The notes beneath the pieces are model-generated. The model ran no database searches and had not been told where the DNA came from. It worked only from the letters and a program-made list of their open reading frames with translations. The position numbers and the translations under genes were made by a program. DNA of 64,000 nucleotides, taken from assembly GCA_001692895.1 (NCBI GenBank), contig KV748182.1, positions 1,182,341-1,246,340 on the forward strand. The letters are read 5' to 3'. Numbering within the stretch: the first letter of the stretch is position 1; each line of letters opens with the position of its first letter. This DNA is from Cenococcum geophilum 1.58. Taxonomy: Eukaryota > Ascomycota > Dothideomycetes > Gloniales > Gloniaceae. This document shows positions 34,101 through 46,200 of this stretch, in pieces.

Positions 34101-35319
34101 TAAACGGACCGGGTCGGTTTCCACAGCGAATCTAAGCCATCCCAAGCTCATCAAGACAACCACCAGTATGCTGGTAAAAATTGTGATAGCTGGAAAACGA
34201 GCGCAGACATAGCCCAGTCTACTGAAAGCTTTGTCACATGCGGTGTTCAAGAAGTAGTGTTTAGTAGGTCTATCCAACATTCCGACGCTGTGAACCATAT
34301 CACCCTCATCTTCATCATCACTTGGGTCGGGGTCCTGAAGAAGCCGCAAGCGATCGTTTTTGTGTTTGGTGTGCCTTTGGCGGGCGACATGACCAGAAAC
34401 AGCAAGGACAAGAAGTCCAATGAATACTGAATAGACGACGATAACCGCGAATGAGAGGCACGGGAGAAGTCCTACGTAGCACTGCTTGCTTTTAGTAAGC
34501 TCCGGCAAATCTGGGCAGGATCCGGCGCAATCCACGCAAGCACAACGATAAGTTTCATCAGTATCGTTGCAACTCCTAACGGTCTTGTTCATCGGTGTCA
34601 TATCCGGGTATTTCGTAGCATCTGGTCTCGGGAAGTTCATCTGGAACGGGCTACCAAGGAACTTTTTGTCCCCAAGGAACTTGAGGAATAGCGTAAAATC
34701 CTTTGCGCCTCCTCCGATGAAGTCCATAGCCTTTCCATTTGTAGCACCAAATTTAACATCTTTGCAGCTGTTATAGAACTCGGACCCATATTCATTCGAA
34801 ACCAAATGATCCAACTCTGTAACGATGAACTTGTCTCCTATTGCTTTTGTATCTGTAACGTTGATGAAAAGTGACTGGTCGGGGGAGCACGTAAATGTGC
34901 AAAAGAGATTAAAGAAGTTCTCCTTGCAGGCCGGACATGCTGCAATAAGGCTCTCTGCCCGCTTGAGGTTGCTCTGCAATGCATCAAGCTAACGGAATAT
35001 CAGTACACTGGGTGCCTTAATTATGCCAACAATGTAACTTTACCTGCTCGGAATTACAACAGACATCGGAGTCGCACCATTTATCTCCACAAATATCGAC
35101 AAGTGACTCTTTGAGCTCCGCGTCTGGTCTCTTTGCTAATCCGTTATCTGGACATGGTAGTTGCGGTCCCAAAAACCCATCGCTTCCACAGTGTCCCCTG
35201 ATAGCACAGCGCCCTTTCTCGTGTTTCTGAGCTAAGCCATCATCCGCAAGAACTGTTATAAATAGGAGAGTAAACAGCAATGCTGTTACTACTCTCCAAC
35301 TCCTACTCGCATTCTTCAT
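31198..35319 (-). CDS. ncr1: NPC1-family vacuolar/endosomal sterol transporter (3 exons)
   Basis: Exons run 35319-35044, 34988-31388 and 31304-31198, with introns of 55 and 83 bp, giving about 1327 residues. Start 35319 (MKNASRSW) is chosen because a signal peptide follows at once (ALLFTLLFITVLA); an upstream ATG at 35373 is also in frame. The cysteine-rich N-terminal sterol-binding domain has GRCAIRGHCG, CPDNGLA, CCNSEQ and FNLFCTFTCSPDQ. TM segments and a middle luminal domain follow, then a sterol-sensing domain (about 640-810; AVGVDNIFLIVHEFERV), the cysteine-rich third luminal domain (NDKCCVDKS) and a final five-TM block. The tail RSQYPALLNDDDYEDDSDE carries a dileucine plus acidic residues, suited to vacuolar sorting. 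The family moves sterol from the NPC2 protein into the membrane. Residues 437-508 are a triplicated 24-residue unit, so the protein exceeds the usual length by 48. Confidence 0.95.
33741..33956 (-). repeat. 72-bp in-frame tandem triplication inside NPC1
   Basis: Three consecutive 72-bp units (33956-33885, 33884-33813, 33812-33741) encode the same 24 residues, GWWFDVETRV through LDNGATLH plus one. Units 1 and 2 end in Val (GTA) and the last in Asp (GAT), leading into the normal VCFRP. The DNA is otherwise identical among units. The repeat lies in the middle luminal domain. Confidence 0.95.
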
Positions 35320-36102
35320 CCCTAGTTTTGTTCGCTGGCTGCGGGCGAAGCGCCCTGGCCGGACAAGTTGCACCGGGGTCGGAGTGTTGATCTGTCAAGC
35401 AGGACACTGCAGCGTTCAAAGGGCTTCCAGGGCTCCGTAATATGATTGGGTGAGGGGTGAAAACAGTTCAAATAGTGTCCTCCAAAGACGAGGGCACTTT
35501 CAAGACCACTTGGATGGTTTTCAACAGTTTAGGAGGTTTGAAGTAAGCTCCGAAGTCTTTGAACGTCGAGTTATTTCCAAGCTCAACAACAAGGCAAGTG
35601 ATTTAGATGACAGACAATACAAGTAGGAGATATGGCAGGCCGGGGGGTATTTTTGTGGATGATGCAGAGATGGCTGTGGTAGAGAGCGTTGAGGCAATTG
35701 TTGTTGTTGCGCCACGCCGAAACGCAGGCACACTGATCGTCACATCCTTTGGCGACGTCACCAGGTCACCTCGCGTGCTCGCTTAATCCGGCAATCTGGG
35801 GAGGTCAACCCGGCAACAATATACTATATGTGCGCAGAATCCTGGAAGGCTTATTAAGCCTTGCCAGCTGTAGCCTTAGGAATGGCGGTAATTCAGGATG
35901 TTAGTCTCGATATTCAATGGTGTCCATTGCCGACCCTTCAATTCAATAATGAAATCATTAAAATAGGCCTACACATATCTGGGAAGCAACAAGTATAAGT
36001 TATCTTGCAAAGCAGACATTAAATAACAAATAAATTATTAGGCCATCAGCATCAGGGAGTTCGTAATTAAGCACCACCTAATTCCCATAGTTATCCCCTG
36101 TC
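35320..36102. other. Intergenic: NPC1 upstream region and carboxylesterase 3' side
   Basis: Composition is that of ordinary gene-island DNA. The NPC1 promoter should lie in the right part of 35374-35900. A TTG/CAA trinucleotide run (TTGTTGTTGTTGCGCC region) occurs near 35700. Small open frames here look non-coding. Confidence 0.4.
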
Positions 36103-37794
36103 TCAAATATGAAGACTAGCGATGTTTGACACGATCACATTGTAACTATCCGACCTGAAATCATCAACAAGAAGGGTTGCACTCGTTGCATAAAAGTTCA
36201 TCAGCTGTTGGCCTGCGCTCCACTGCGGCCAGTTCATATAGCCTGATCCGGTGTTTGGATCCAAGTTATAAACGAAGGAGAAGTAGTACGAATGAATAGA
36301 TGCAGACGCATAATTAGGCAAGATACCGTAGAAAACTCGAAGAAGGTCACTGCCATGGAATGTGCCTAGGATAGGTGTCCCATAATCGTATGAGGCTAGA
36401 TATGACCAAGAGGGGACGTCGGGATTGATAGCTGAGCTAATTTCTAAGAACTCACGGCGGGCAAGCGTAAACGTGAGGTCACCGAGGATGGCTGCCAGGC
36501 GCTTGAACTGAGGATACCATTCATTAAAGATAGATGTGCGGAATGGCGAGCCATCTGACGCATCATCTGGGTACGAGGCAACCAGTTGCTCAATAACTTC
36601 TTGGGTAGCATCGTGGAAGATTACATTAAGGAGGTAGCTCACGAGCTCAGCTGTAGTGGTGATGTTGGACTGAAATAATGCAAAGATGGTACCCTCATCT
36701 TCTTGGTCGCCAACGATAAAGGGGACTTTCGCATATTTGCCTTGTTCAGCCAAAACTTCGGGAGAATCCGTGAGAGCGGTCCCGTCAGGTCGAGGTAGGT
36801 AAGATAAAGCTGCAGAATTATAGCCCAGGATCCCAGGAACGGAATTCGCAGCGTCGAGGTAAGTTGTGTAGTCGACACCTCGCAGACACTCTAGAGTATC
36901 ACTTGCAGAAGCGCAGCCTGCGTTCCTGACTACCGTATCATAGACCCCCTGTCCTTTCGGACAATCGACTGTGTCGGCTGGAACAATACTACCGGAATTC
37001 ATTATTCCTCCACGGAATAATGCCTTCCCATTGTAGGTATTATCTCCGTCATACAGTGCCATCTGGTCAAAGACGGAGATTGCTCCCGCAGATTCACCCC
37101 ATATCGTAACCTTCTCCGGATCTCCTCCAAATGCTTCAATGTTGTCTGCAACCCACTTCAGACCAAGTCTTTGGTCCAAAAGACCCAGATTCGCCGAACC
37201 ATCAGCTAGGATTTCCGAACCAGGAAGGAATCCAAACCCTCCAACACGGTAATTCACCCCTACGAAGATGATTGGCTTCCCTTGCGTGATGGAATCTGCG
37301 ACAAGAGATGCACCATCGTACGTCAAGGCAGATCCAAGCTCGAATCCGCCACCAAATATCCAGAACAGGACTGGTAATTTAGAAGAGGATGTTGTTCCAG
37401 TAGGCCGGTTTACATTAATAGTAAGACAATCCTCACCAGCATTAGTCACTGTTTGGAAGATCGGAAGGTCAAGAATCATGCTGAGGATGTCCATAGGGAG
37501 GCTAGAGTCGACCTGGAAAAAAAATTGGGGGCAAGCTTTTGCAGTGCCTGTCGCTGTAACGGTACCAAGAGCCGAGGTGAGTGGCTGCGGAGGCTTGAGT
37601 CGTAGTGATCCTGTTGGAGGCTGCGCAAATGGGATTCCGTTGAAGGTGTCGACACCAGAGGTTGAAGAACCGATTACTGTTGCTGCAGGGGCAGCAATGG
37701 TAACTGTCGGCCCAGAAGCTCTTTTTGCTGGAGCAGCCAGGGCGAGGGGAAAAAAAAAGAAAAGGACTGAAATGAGCATTATGCTGGCGGTCAA
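36103..37794 (-). CDS. Secreted type-B carboxylesterase/lipase
   Basis: Single-exon gene of 563 residues, a normal length for fungal members of PF00135. A signal peptide ([20 protein letters not shown], residues 1-20) is followed by APAKR, a likely Kex2-type site. Family landmarks in order are the N-terminal [18 protein letters not shown] (121-128), the oxyanion loop GGGFELG (148-154), the nucleophile elbow GESAGA (233-238, Ser235), [10 protein letters not shown] carrying the likely acid residue, and [12 protein letters not shown] with the likely catalytic His. It should hydrolyse carboxylic esters outside the cell; substrate (lipid, feruloyl, cholinester-like or xenobiotic) cannot be told. 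It is transcribed in the same direction as NPC1, about 780 bp upstream of it, with no sign of co-regulation. Confidence 0.93.
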   Translation of the reverse strand: MTASIMLISVLFFFFPLALAAPAKRASGPTVTIAAPAATVIGSSTSGVDTFNGIPFAQPPTGSLRLKPPQPLTSALGTVTATGTAKACPQFFFQVDSSLPMDILSMILDLPIFQTVTNAGEDCLTINVNRPTGTTSSSKLPVLFWIFGGGFELGSALTYDGASLVADSITQGKPIIFVGVNYRVGGFGFLPGSEILADGSANLGLLDQRLGLKWVADNIEAFGGDPEKVTIWGESAGAISVFDQMALYDGDNTYNGKALFRGGIMNSGSIVPADTVDCPKGQGVYDTVVRNAGCASASDTLECLRGVDYTTYLDAANSVPGILGYNSAALSYLPRPDGTALTDSPEVLAEQGKYAKVPFIVGDQEDEGTIFALFQSNITTTAELVSYLLNVIFHDATQEVIEQLVASYPDDASDGSPFRTSIFNEWYPQFKRLAAILGDLTFTLARREFLEISSAINPDVPSWSYLASYDYGTPILGTFHGSDLLRVFYGILPNYASASIHSYYFSFVYNLDPNTGSGYMNWPQWSAGQQLMNFYATSATLLVDDFRSDSYNVIVSNIASLHI

Positions 37795-38780
37795 CGAAGT
37801 TATACAGTTGAAATAACTCTCGTCACTGTTGCGTATATTGACTTTGTGTTTCTCACTCTCTCCTTAGCCGTATGACCGTATAACCGCCTAGCGTCTGCTT
37901 CCCTTTTCTGATATGGATGGCCTTTGAGCGAGCCTACTACAAATATAGACGTTAATGTATATGCTTGACGATAAACAGTGTACTTACTTTACAAGATCTG
38001 AAAACCAATGGCTTTCTCCTGATAAACTCTCACTTCCCTTGGGCCTTTGTTGGGTAGACGGCTTGACAGTTTGATAACATTTATGAAAAAAGACCGAAAT
38101 ATATATAAACTATGTATATTCCGTACCCGCATCGAGTACGCAAGTAAGGCTCTACTCACATGCTATTTCAACATTCCTTTCAGAAATTGGACAAATGACC
38201 AGCAGAGATGTCTCTTTTGCACAGCATTCCCGAGCCTAGCTCCACTCTTACATAGTATACGGACGCCTTGAAATGCGTTTTCAATACGGTGAAGAACTTA
38301 GGGCTAATCGTGGCGAGCCTGGGAAGAATTAGGCGATTTTCCCGCACGGAATCAGTACTTAGCTTGGAGGTTAGGCCCCATGATCGGTTCAAATCTCGTG
38401 GCTGAATAAAGATATACAGGGTATAACTCGTTCTCGTCAGGATTTCGATAACTGTATCACTCACCCTTCGGTGACATGTGATTCTCCTGTTGATCTGCAA
38501 ATCCCACATTGATAAAATCGAGCTATGCGTACTGAAATCTTTTCCTTAGTTATGGACGGATCTCTCTTATTATTTCTGCCACTTGTTTTCCACACGCTTG
38601 AGCCTACACAGCATTTCGAAAGGAGAATGGAAACCTAGCAGCGAGAGATACGGCTGTCTTAGTAGAAGGTCTCTTGTACGCCTCTACCTCAATTAGAAGA
38701 ATACCTACGAGGGTACGATGAAAATACTTACCAAGTCATGTCTAGAAGATTTGCAACTAGATATCTATCACATATCGGGG
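37795..38780. other. Intergenic, carboxylesterase upstream region
   Basis: Ordinary composition to about 38770. Several small open frames have no domain or splice support. It should contain the carboxylesterase promoter. The repeat block begins at a G-run near 38779. Confidence 0.4.
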
Positions 38781-40037
38781 GGGCTTTGGTGCGGTTACGA
38801 CCCGGGTTATTACGAGGTTAGGGCAACCCCCCCCTAATATTGCAAACGAACCCCGCACGAGGTCGCGCAGCGACCGCCCCCGAGTACCCTCGCACGCGAT
38901 TTTGGGCGAAAAGGTATATAATTTATATTAGATCGGTACTTTATAGGCGATCGCGTAATATTACCTTAAAATTTAAATACCTAAACGCGTTCTATTATTA
39001 CTATTATATATAATAAAGGTAGTATATATACGTAGAGACTAGACGTTATTAAGACGTCTTAGTTACTATAGTATAGTCCTATATTAAGGCGTTTTAGTTA
39101 CTATAGTAAAATAACTATTTTAGAAATAAAATAAGTATTATCTAGTGTTATATATATATACTACTTAAAAGGGAGACTTTTCCTCTCCCGCTTTAGAGGC
39201 TAATTAGTAATTAAATATTCTTATAAAGCTAATCTAAAGAACGCCAGCCTTTATAGCTATTCTAGCTAGTTAATAGCCTATCTTTCATCTTTTACTATAC
39301 CACCTTCTACGCGCCGTTTTATATCCTTAATTATCTTATAGTAACGGCTATAGAATATAGCCTTGCTATTAACTCGCTAACGCGTCCCCTAATAGTAATT
39401 AAGAGCTTTAATTAACAGCCTACCTATTAGCCCTAACGTTTACTTAATCTAGAGCTAGAAGACTAAATTGCCACTCTAAAAGCGTCTTATATTTTCTTGG
39501 CGACGCCTATAGGTTAAGGATAAATAGAAGAGGTTAAGCGTTAGCTTACAACAGTAGTAGGATTATAGTAGACGTTATAGTAGACGTTATAGTAGACGTT
39601 ATAATAGACGGCTAAGTAGGGTCTATAGTAGTAAATAGGGGTCTCTCTAATAAAGGCTTTAATAGAGGGCTCTTTAATATCTCTCTAAGTGTTAGATATA
39701 CGGGAAAGAGTTTATCTAAAGACAAAACCTAGCTATTAATAGGTTTAGAAACGGACCTAGGTATAGATATAAATAAAATAGGTATAGGGCCGTCTAAAGG
39801 TAGACGTATAAACTCTATAGGCCCTATTTAGATACCTGTCTTCCTTTACTAGATCTATATAGATACGAATAATACTAATATTAGGTAAAACCTAAGTAGA
39901 TAGTTATATAGCTATAAGGTATATACGCTATATATACCTAGAAAAACCCCTTTATTACTTCCTACTTAGACTCCTCCTTTTCCCTTAAAGATTTATCTAT
40001 TTATATAATATACCGTATTATTCTATTAATTAGACTC
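38781..40037. other. AT-rich repeat-block margin left of element D, unassigned
   Basis: It starts GC-rich and CpG-rich (GACCCGGG, CGCGCAGCGACCG near 38808-38880) and turns sharply AT-rich at about 38910. A 12-bp tandem repeat (TAGACGTTATAG, about 4 units) lies at about 39565-39610. The segment CTAGATCTATATAGATA near 39850 recurs near 52635 on the other side of element D, so both flanks may belong to one older interrupted repeat. No protein family was recognised. Confidence 0.5.
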
Positions 40038-40293
40038 TGTTACAGCGCTAGTAAAAACTAGTAGATTGTGGTTAATAGATATTAGTAGATTATAGCGGAC
40101 AGTCGCAGAAAGTTTTATACAGTTTTAAATAATTACCGTTATATGACTAGAGGATTATATATAATGTTAAGCGGCGCCACCCTCTGTCTCCTTTCTTTTC
40201 TCTAGCTTTAGATTTTTGTTTATAAACTACCAATTATATAGGCTGCGCGTCCCTCTTGCTATACTCGTGCCTTAATTAACTAAGTTACTAATA
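40038..40293 (+). repeat. 5' LTR of element D
   Basis: 256 bp, beginning TGTTACAGCGCTAG and ending TAATA, a mutated TAACA. It aligns end to end with 52315-52570. Confidence 0.9.
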
Positions 40294-43088
40294 TTATCCA
40301 AAGCTTATCTACTCTTCTTCCTAAGAAGGAACTAAAAAATATTTATAGACTATAAATAAAAACAGAACACAGAAGTAGACCTAAAAACTATTACTAGAAC
40401 TTAAAGAATAGAAAAGAATAATAAGACCTATAGAATAAACATAGACCAGAACCCCTACAAAATTCTACTAAAAGTTACTATAATAACTGTACCACTATGC
40501 CAAGAAATATAGTAGCCGGTAAAGTAGCCGCAGGACCCTTAAATACCTTTAATAGTAAAATAGTAACTAACTCGAACTCCTAGGGAGAGCTTATAGTAGC
40601 CAATGCTAAAATTAAATAACTTTAAGAGCTGCTTAAAGCTAGAGAACCCCCTATACCTAGCGAAGAGTTATTAGACACCTAGAGACTTACTATAGTCCTT
40701 AAGGCCCTAGCCTAACGTATAGCATTAGCATCGTCGCGGTCTGTAAAGGTTGTGGACCCTCTATTACTTATAAATAGAACTAACCCTATATTTAATAATT
40801 AGAAGCTTTAACTATAGGATAAGCTTAAAGTTAATACGGACTACTTCCCTACTACTTAGGCCAAAATAGCCTACGTCTTCGGCCGTACCGGTAGGGACGT
40901 ATAGACGTACCTACGTCCGTAATACGCATAGGACTTAGTAGATCCCTTTCTCTTTAAAGAAGAGATAATTGTTTACCTATCTTCTATTTATAAGGACCCC
41001 TTTAAAGTATAAAACGCCCAACTTAATTATAAAAGCCTAAATATAAAAACGATAGAGACCTTCTTAGCCTTTTAGACCCGCTTTCTATACCTAGCCGGCT
41101 AGGCTTAAATTCCTTAGGAAGATTTAATGCTAGATCTATTTAATAAGCTTACCCTAGACCTACAGCGAGCTATATTGCTAGTTTTTACTACTATATAGAC
41201 GCTAAAGGAACTTATGGATTAGTGCTTAGCTATTAACTAAGGCCTCTACTAAATTAAGGTACGCGCTAAACGGTATAAGGCTAGAAACCCTTTAAATTAG
41301 ACTATAAGTAATATAAGAACGGCCCGCAATACCCTAGCACAATTAGTAACCCCTACCGCACTACCCGTATAGCCCGCCGCTAATTTAGTAGCTAGCTATA
41401 CGGCTAGTTCTACTATAGGTCTAGCAAATACTCAGCCTATATATAGTAACCTCTATATATAGGCCCTTAGTAATTAAGGAGCTTACTTCTTCTATAGTTA
41501 GAAAGGCTACCGTATAAAGGATTGCCGAATAAATATAAAAGTAGACAATGTTCTATTAATCTAGGAGGATAGTATAGAGTTAGAAAAAAAGGAACCTTAG
41601 AGGAAGACTCTTTTCTAGGGTTAAAAGGGATTAATATATTAGATATTAATCTAGGTTGGCTAGTTAGTAGAAGAAGCTGCACTATTCCTTATACTTTATT
41701 CCGCAATAAATATTAAGTTTTAACCTCTGCTTTAGCTAACTCTAAAGTAAATATCTTTACCTTAATAGATACCTAGTACACTATAAAGCTGGCTAACTTT
41801 TTTAATGCACCTATTAAAGAACTGCCTAAATTAATTCCTATTCGCGGGTATAACCGGTAGATAGGACCACCTATTATAACTATCTTATAGATTTACCTCC
41901 GTGTAGACGGACGAAGGTAGTATAATATCCCTTTCCTTATTACGGACCTAGGAAGCTATAATATAATTTTAAAAAGAAAATAGCTAGCCTATTTAGGCTT
42001 ACAGCTTAATTTATAGAGTAGGCGGCTTATCTAGCCTAAAACCCTACCCCTAACCCCTTCCTTTATAAAAGAAATTAGTATTACAATAAAAAACCTTATA
42101 CGGCCCTAGATTAATACTCTTTACTAGGCCGATACTATACGTAGGGACTAGGCCTTTAAGAAAGATATATAGCTTAATTCGCAACGAATCTATATACTAC
42201 GTTGCCCTTAGACTACCTATATTACGCCACCCGTATTAAAGACCTAGAAAGTTAATAGTAACTTAAAAAAGCCCCCTATAGAGAGCTTAGGCCCTATACA
42301 GCCATAAAGAATAGTAAGGGATATTAGATATTATACTAAACTAATAAATTAGAGAGATAACCTACGGAAGATAAAATAGGATCTAAAAAAGACTATAAAC
42401 CCTAGACTATAAAATACGGTCCGGAAAACGGCTATAAGGAAACTAGCGGACCTCCCACCAGTTAATATCTACTATATTAGTGCCGTAGGATTCTACCGGA
42501 ACTTAGTTCAGCCTAATACTATCGTCTTTATAACTAGCTTGTATAAATTTAATTAAATAATATAAAAAAAATAAGCTTAGTAGATAAAAAAGCGAGCTTA
42601 TAGATAAGGAACTAGTAAAATAAAAGCTGCCCTATTAATACTAGAAATTTAAGGATATATTCTTTAAAGTAGTATCTAATATACTTTTACCTTACTAACT
42701 ATATAACTATAAGATTAAGATTAAGCAGGGTAAGAAAAACACCCTTGGCTTTAGCCCCCTCTATAAGCAGTTTATTACCAAATTATAGGCTATAAAGTAG
42801 TATCTTATTAATAACCTAAATAAGGGCTTTATTAAGCCTAGCTAAGCCCCTTTTACCTCGCCTATTCTCTTTATTAAAAAGCTAAATAGAGGACTTTACT
42901 TCTATATTAACTACTATAAGCTAAATAATATAACCCGCAAGGACTACTACCTACTTCCTTTACTTAATAAGACTCTAGCCTAAATAAGTAGAGCTAAGGT
43001 CTTTATAAAGCTTAATATCCACTAGGCCTTTTACTAAATTAGAATAGACCTTAGGTCTAAGGATCTTATTATATTTTAGACCTATTAC

Positions 43089-43281
43089 TGTTATGGAACC
43101 CCACCGCAGGGGCCTCCATAGGAGAGCCCCGTGCTCTTGCGTATACCTCGCGTACAGCTTATGTCAGCTACGCGTAGGTATATTACCTCCTTACGCCCTT
43201 GACCCTTACGATCGATCGCGTAACGTCTTGTAGACTCCTTAAATACATACGCTCTGTAGCTACTGCCTACGTTCCGTGACA
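43089..43281 (+). repeat. 5' LTR of copy C
   Basis: 193 bp, beginning TGTTATGGAACC and ending CCGTGACA. Same family as 4310-4502, 7928-8120 and 49259-49451. Confidence 0.92.
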
Positions 43282-46200
43282 TTACGTTGCGCCTTTTTAC
43301 CACTGACGCTCAGCCTACGACTAATTCTACGTCTTTGCAATACTGCAGGCGCTGCCAAAAGCAGCGTGTCTATAAATTACCTTACTTTATACTTCTAAGG
43401 AACCCATAATAGTAAGATAATATTCCTTACTAGCTACTATATTAAACCTAAAGAACAATCTAATACCTATACTTAACCTACAACGCCAATTAATCCTAGG
43501 AGAATTCGATTTATTAGCCCTAGCCTTAACCCCTAAGGAGATGGACACTAATAATGTCTTATTTTTTATTAACTATATAACTACGGATAAGCAAACGGAA
43601 GGGCTACTACCTATTAAAATTAAGATACGAGACGCCAAGACGTTTATAAAAATAGTAGCACAAAACCCTAATAAATACTACCGCCTTCTATAGAACTACT
43701 ACCTAAAGCTTACACGAGCTAAGATGCGTACTGCCTAAAATTATAATATTATCCAAGACCTATAAGCTCGTAAGGCGCTCACTAATAACACACGTTAAGA
43801 AACCAAAGACGACCTCTGTATGTCTAAACGCGACGTCTAATAGTTAAAGAAGAAGGAGATTGTACTAATTGCTACGGTTACTAAAAAAGAAGGCATAATT
43901 AAATACCTATAATCTTAGCTTAATAAGTATATTTGTAATAACGCTAGACACCTCTCTATTATATATAACGCCACCTAAGTCTTTACGCCCCTAGCAACTT
44001 CACCTACTTAACGCTTAATAAAGGGTTAGCGCTAAGCAGCTTTACCTAATAGGAACCCCTACTAAAGCAGCGATAATAAAAGCCATAATAATCGGACCTA
44101 AACTGCCACTATAGGGTCTAATATACGCTACCCTAATCCCCTAGTCTTTTAGGGAAACCGTAAGGAATACAGCCACTAGAAGATGTAAATCCGTAAGAAA
44201 CTAACTTAGAGTACCTGCCTTTTTCCTACGGAAGACACTAAGATTAGCTACATTATTAGGCGAATAAAGGGTATACTATTTAACAGATTCTTTGCCTAAT
44301 AGGAGACTAGTAGCCCCTAGAAGTAGTAGTTTTACTAAGAAGTCCTTAATAATCTTAACTTAATATACCGTAATTATAACCTACTAGCCACTAACCGAGC
44401 TAAACTACGTGCCCTAAAGATAAGCCCTACCAAATTATTTAACGAGTTCTATATTAAATTCTAGGAATATACTAGAGCCCTCGCCCGAGATAATACGGAA
44501 GACTAGAAGGATCTCCTTAAAAAAGTTACTTATTGCCTTAGTTACGCAGCCGTTAGCTATAACTATAACAATGTTTATAAGATGGTAGCAGCCTTATAGA
44601 AGATTAAACAACGACTAAATTAAATTACTACCGCTAACCTTTGCTTAAAGACCTCTTTATAGAAGCCCTCCGGGCCTATTAAACCTATATATACTAAGCC
44701 ACCAACGCCTACTACCTTAAGTACCACTAGAGCCAATATTAACCTCTTTATACTAACCTTTCCATAAAAACTCCTAGACAGAGAACGTGAGCTACTCCGG
44801 AAACTAGGACGCTGCTATAGATACCGTTAAAAAGGCTATTATTGCAATAATCTAAACTACTTAATGGCTAGGTTTAGTACTTGCCGCCTAATACCTAACC
44901 TAATGCCCCAAACACTAAATATGTTACTATATGCCACTACTATATAAGACGAAGATGTAGTAATAGTAGTAGAATTGGATACGGAAGCGGAAAACGCCAA
45001 GTCCTAGCCTTAAGTCGTAGGTTAGGACGCCCTAATGATAGAGAGATCTATATATTGGCCTGCTTAATAAATAACCTAGTAAAGATAAATAGACAGAAAT
45101 AGATAGTTTTACCTATAATAGGAACTACTACTAAAAAATAATATAAAAGCCGTTCTATAATTAANTACGGAGCTACTAANNAATTTATAGATACCTAANT
45201 NGTGCGNACTTATAACCTACCTACCTTACCCCTTACTAAAGCCCGCGCCCTATAACTCGCTAACGGTAGTTATACCGCATAAAAGATTACCCATGTAGTA
45301 TAACTCTACTTAGATATAAACGGGCACCAGGAAGAGCTCTAGGCCTATATTATACCACTTGCTAACTACCCTATTATCCTTAAAATAAGCTAGCTTAAAT
45401 AACACAACCCTGCCATTAACTAGGAAAGAAAGAAGCAACCTTTAACTCTAAATACTATAAAGAGACTTGCCTAGGATATGGCCTAGCCGCCTCTATTTAC
45501 TTACCAGGATATTAACCTAAGAAACCCCTTATTATCCCACCTACGATTAACTACTACTACATAAGTGCCGCGGCCTTCTACTGTATAGCACGTAGGAAAG
45601 GCTAGACTATTGCTATAGCTTCCCGATTACGACTATATAAGCTTAATAAAGAATAGGACTACGTCTTTTATAGTAATAGGATAGATATAGTTGACTTTTT
45701 AGAAAACGATGCCCCTGCGGAACTCTATAGACTTTTACCTTTAGACTTTAAGAAGTTTATAAAACTTAAAAAAGGACTTACTAATAAAGAACTCCGTAAG
45801 CTCCTCCCTAAAAGGTACTACGACTTTATTAACATATGCTTATAAAAGGGCGTAAATATACTCCCCCTACATTAACCTAATAACTATGCCATTAATATTA
45901 AATAAGGAAAAACGCTACCTTATAAGAGACCCTACCTAATATTAAAAGACGAACTTCTAGTTATAAGAAAGTATATTAACGAGCACCTTAATAAAGGGTT
46001 TATTTATCCTAGTATATTACTAGCAGCCGCCCCTATTCTTCTCGCTAAGAAGCTAGAAGGAGGTATTTAATTCTATATTAACTATAGAGGACTTAACGCT
46101 ATTATAATTAAAAACTAATACCCAGTACCGCTTATACGGGAGACCCTTAAGCGGCTTAGCCAAGCTAAAATCTATACTAAGCTTGATATTATCGCCGCCT

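Noticed and set aside
37268-37816. 182-residue plus-strand frame opposite the carboxylesterase
   Set aside because: Shadow of the esterase, whose signal peptide and catalytic motifs are clear.
43091-43303. 63-70-residue minus-strand frames recurring at 4312, 7930 and 43091
   Set aside because: They lie inside the 193-bp LTR and recur because the LTR is repeated; no codon bias or domain.
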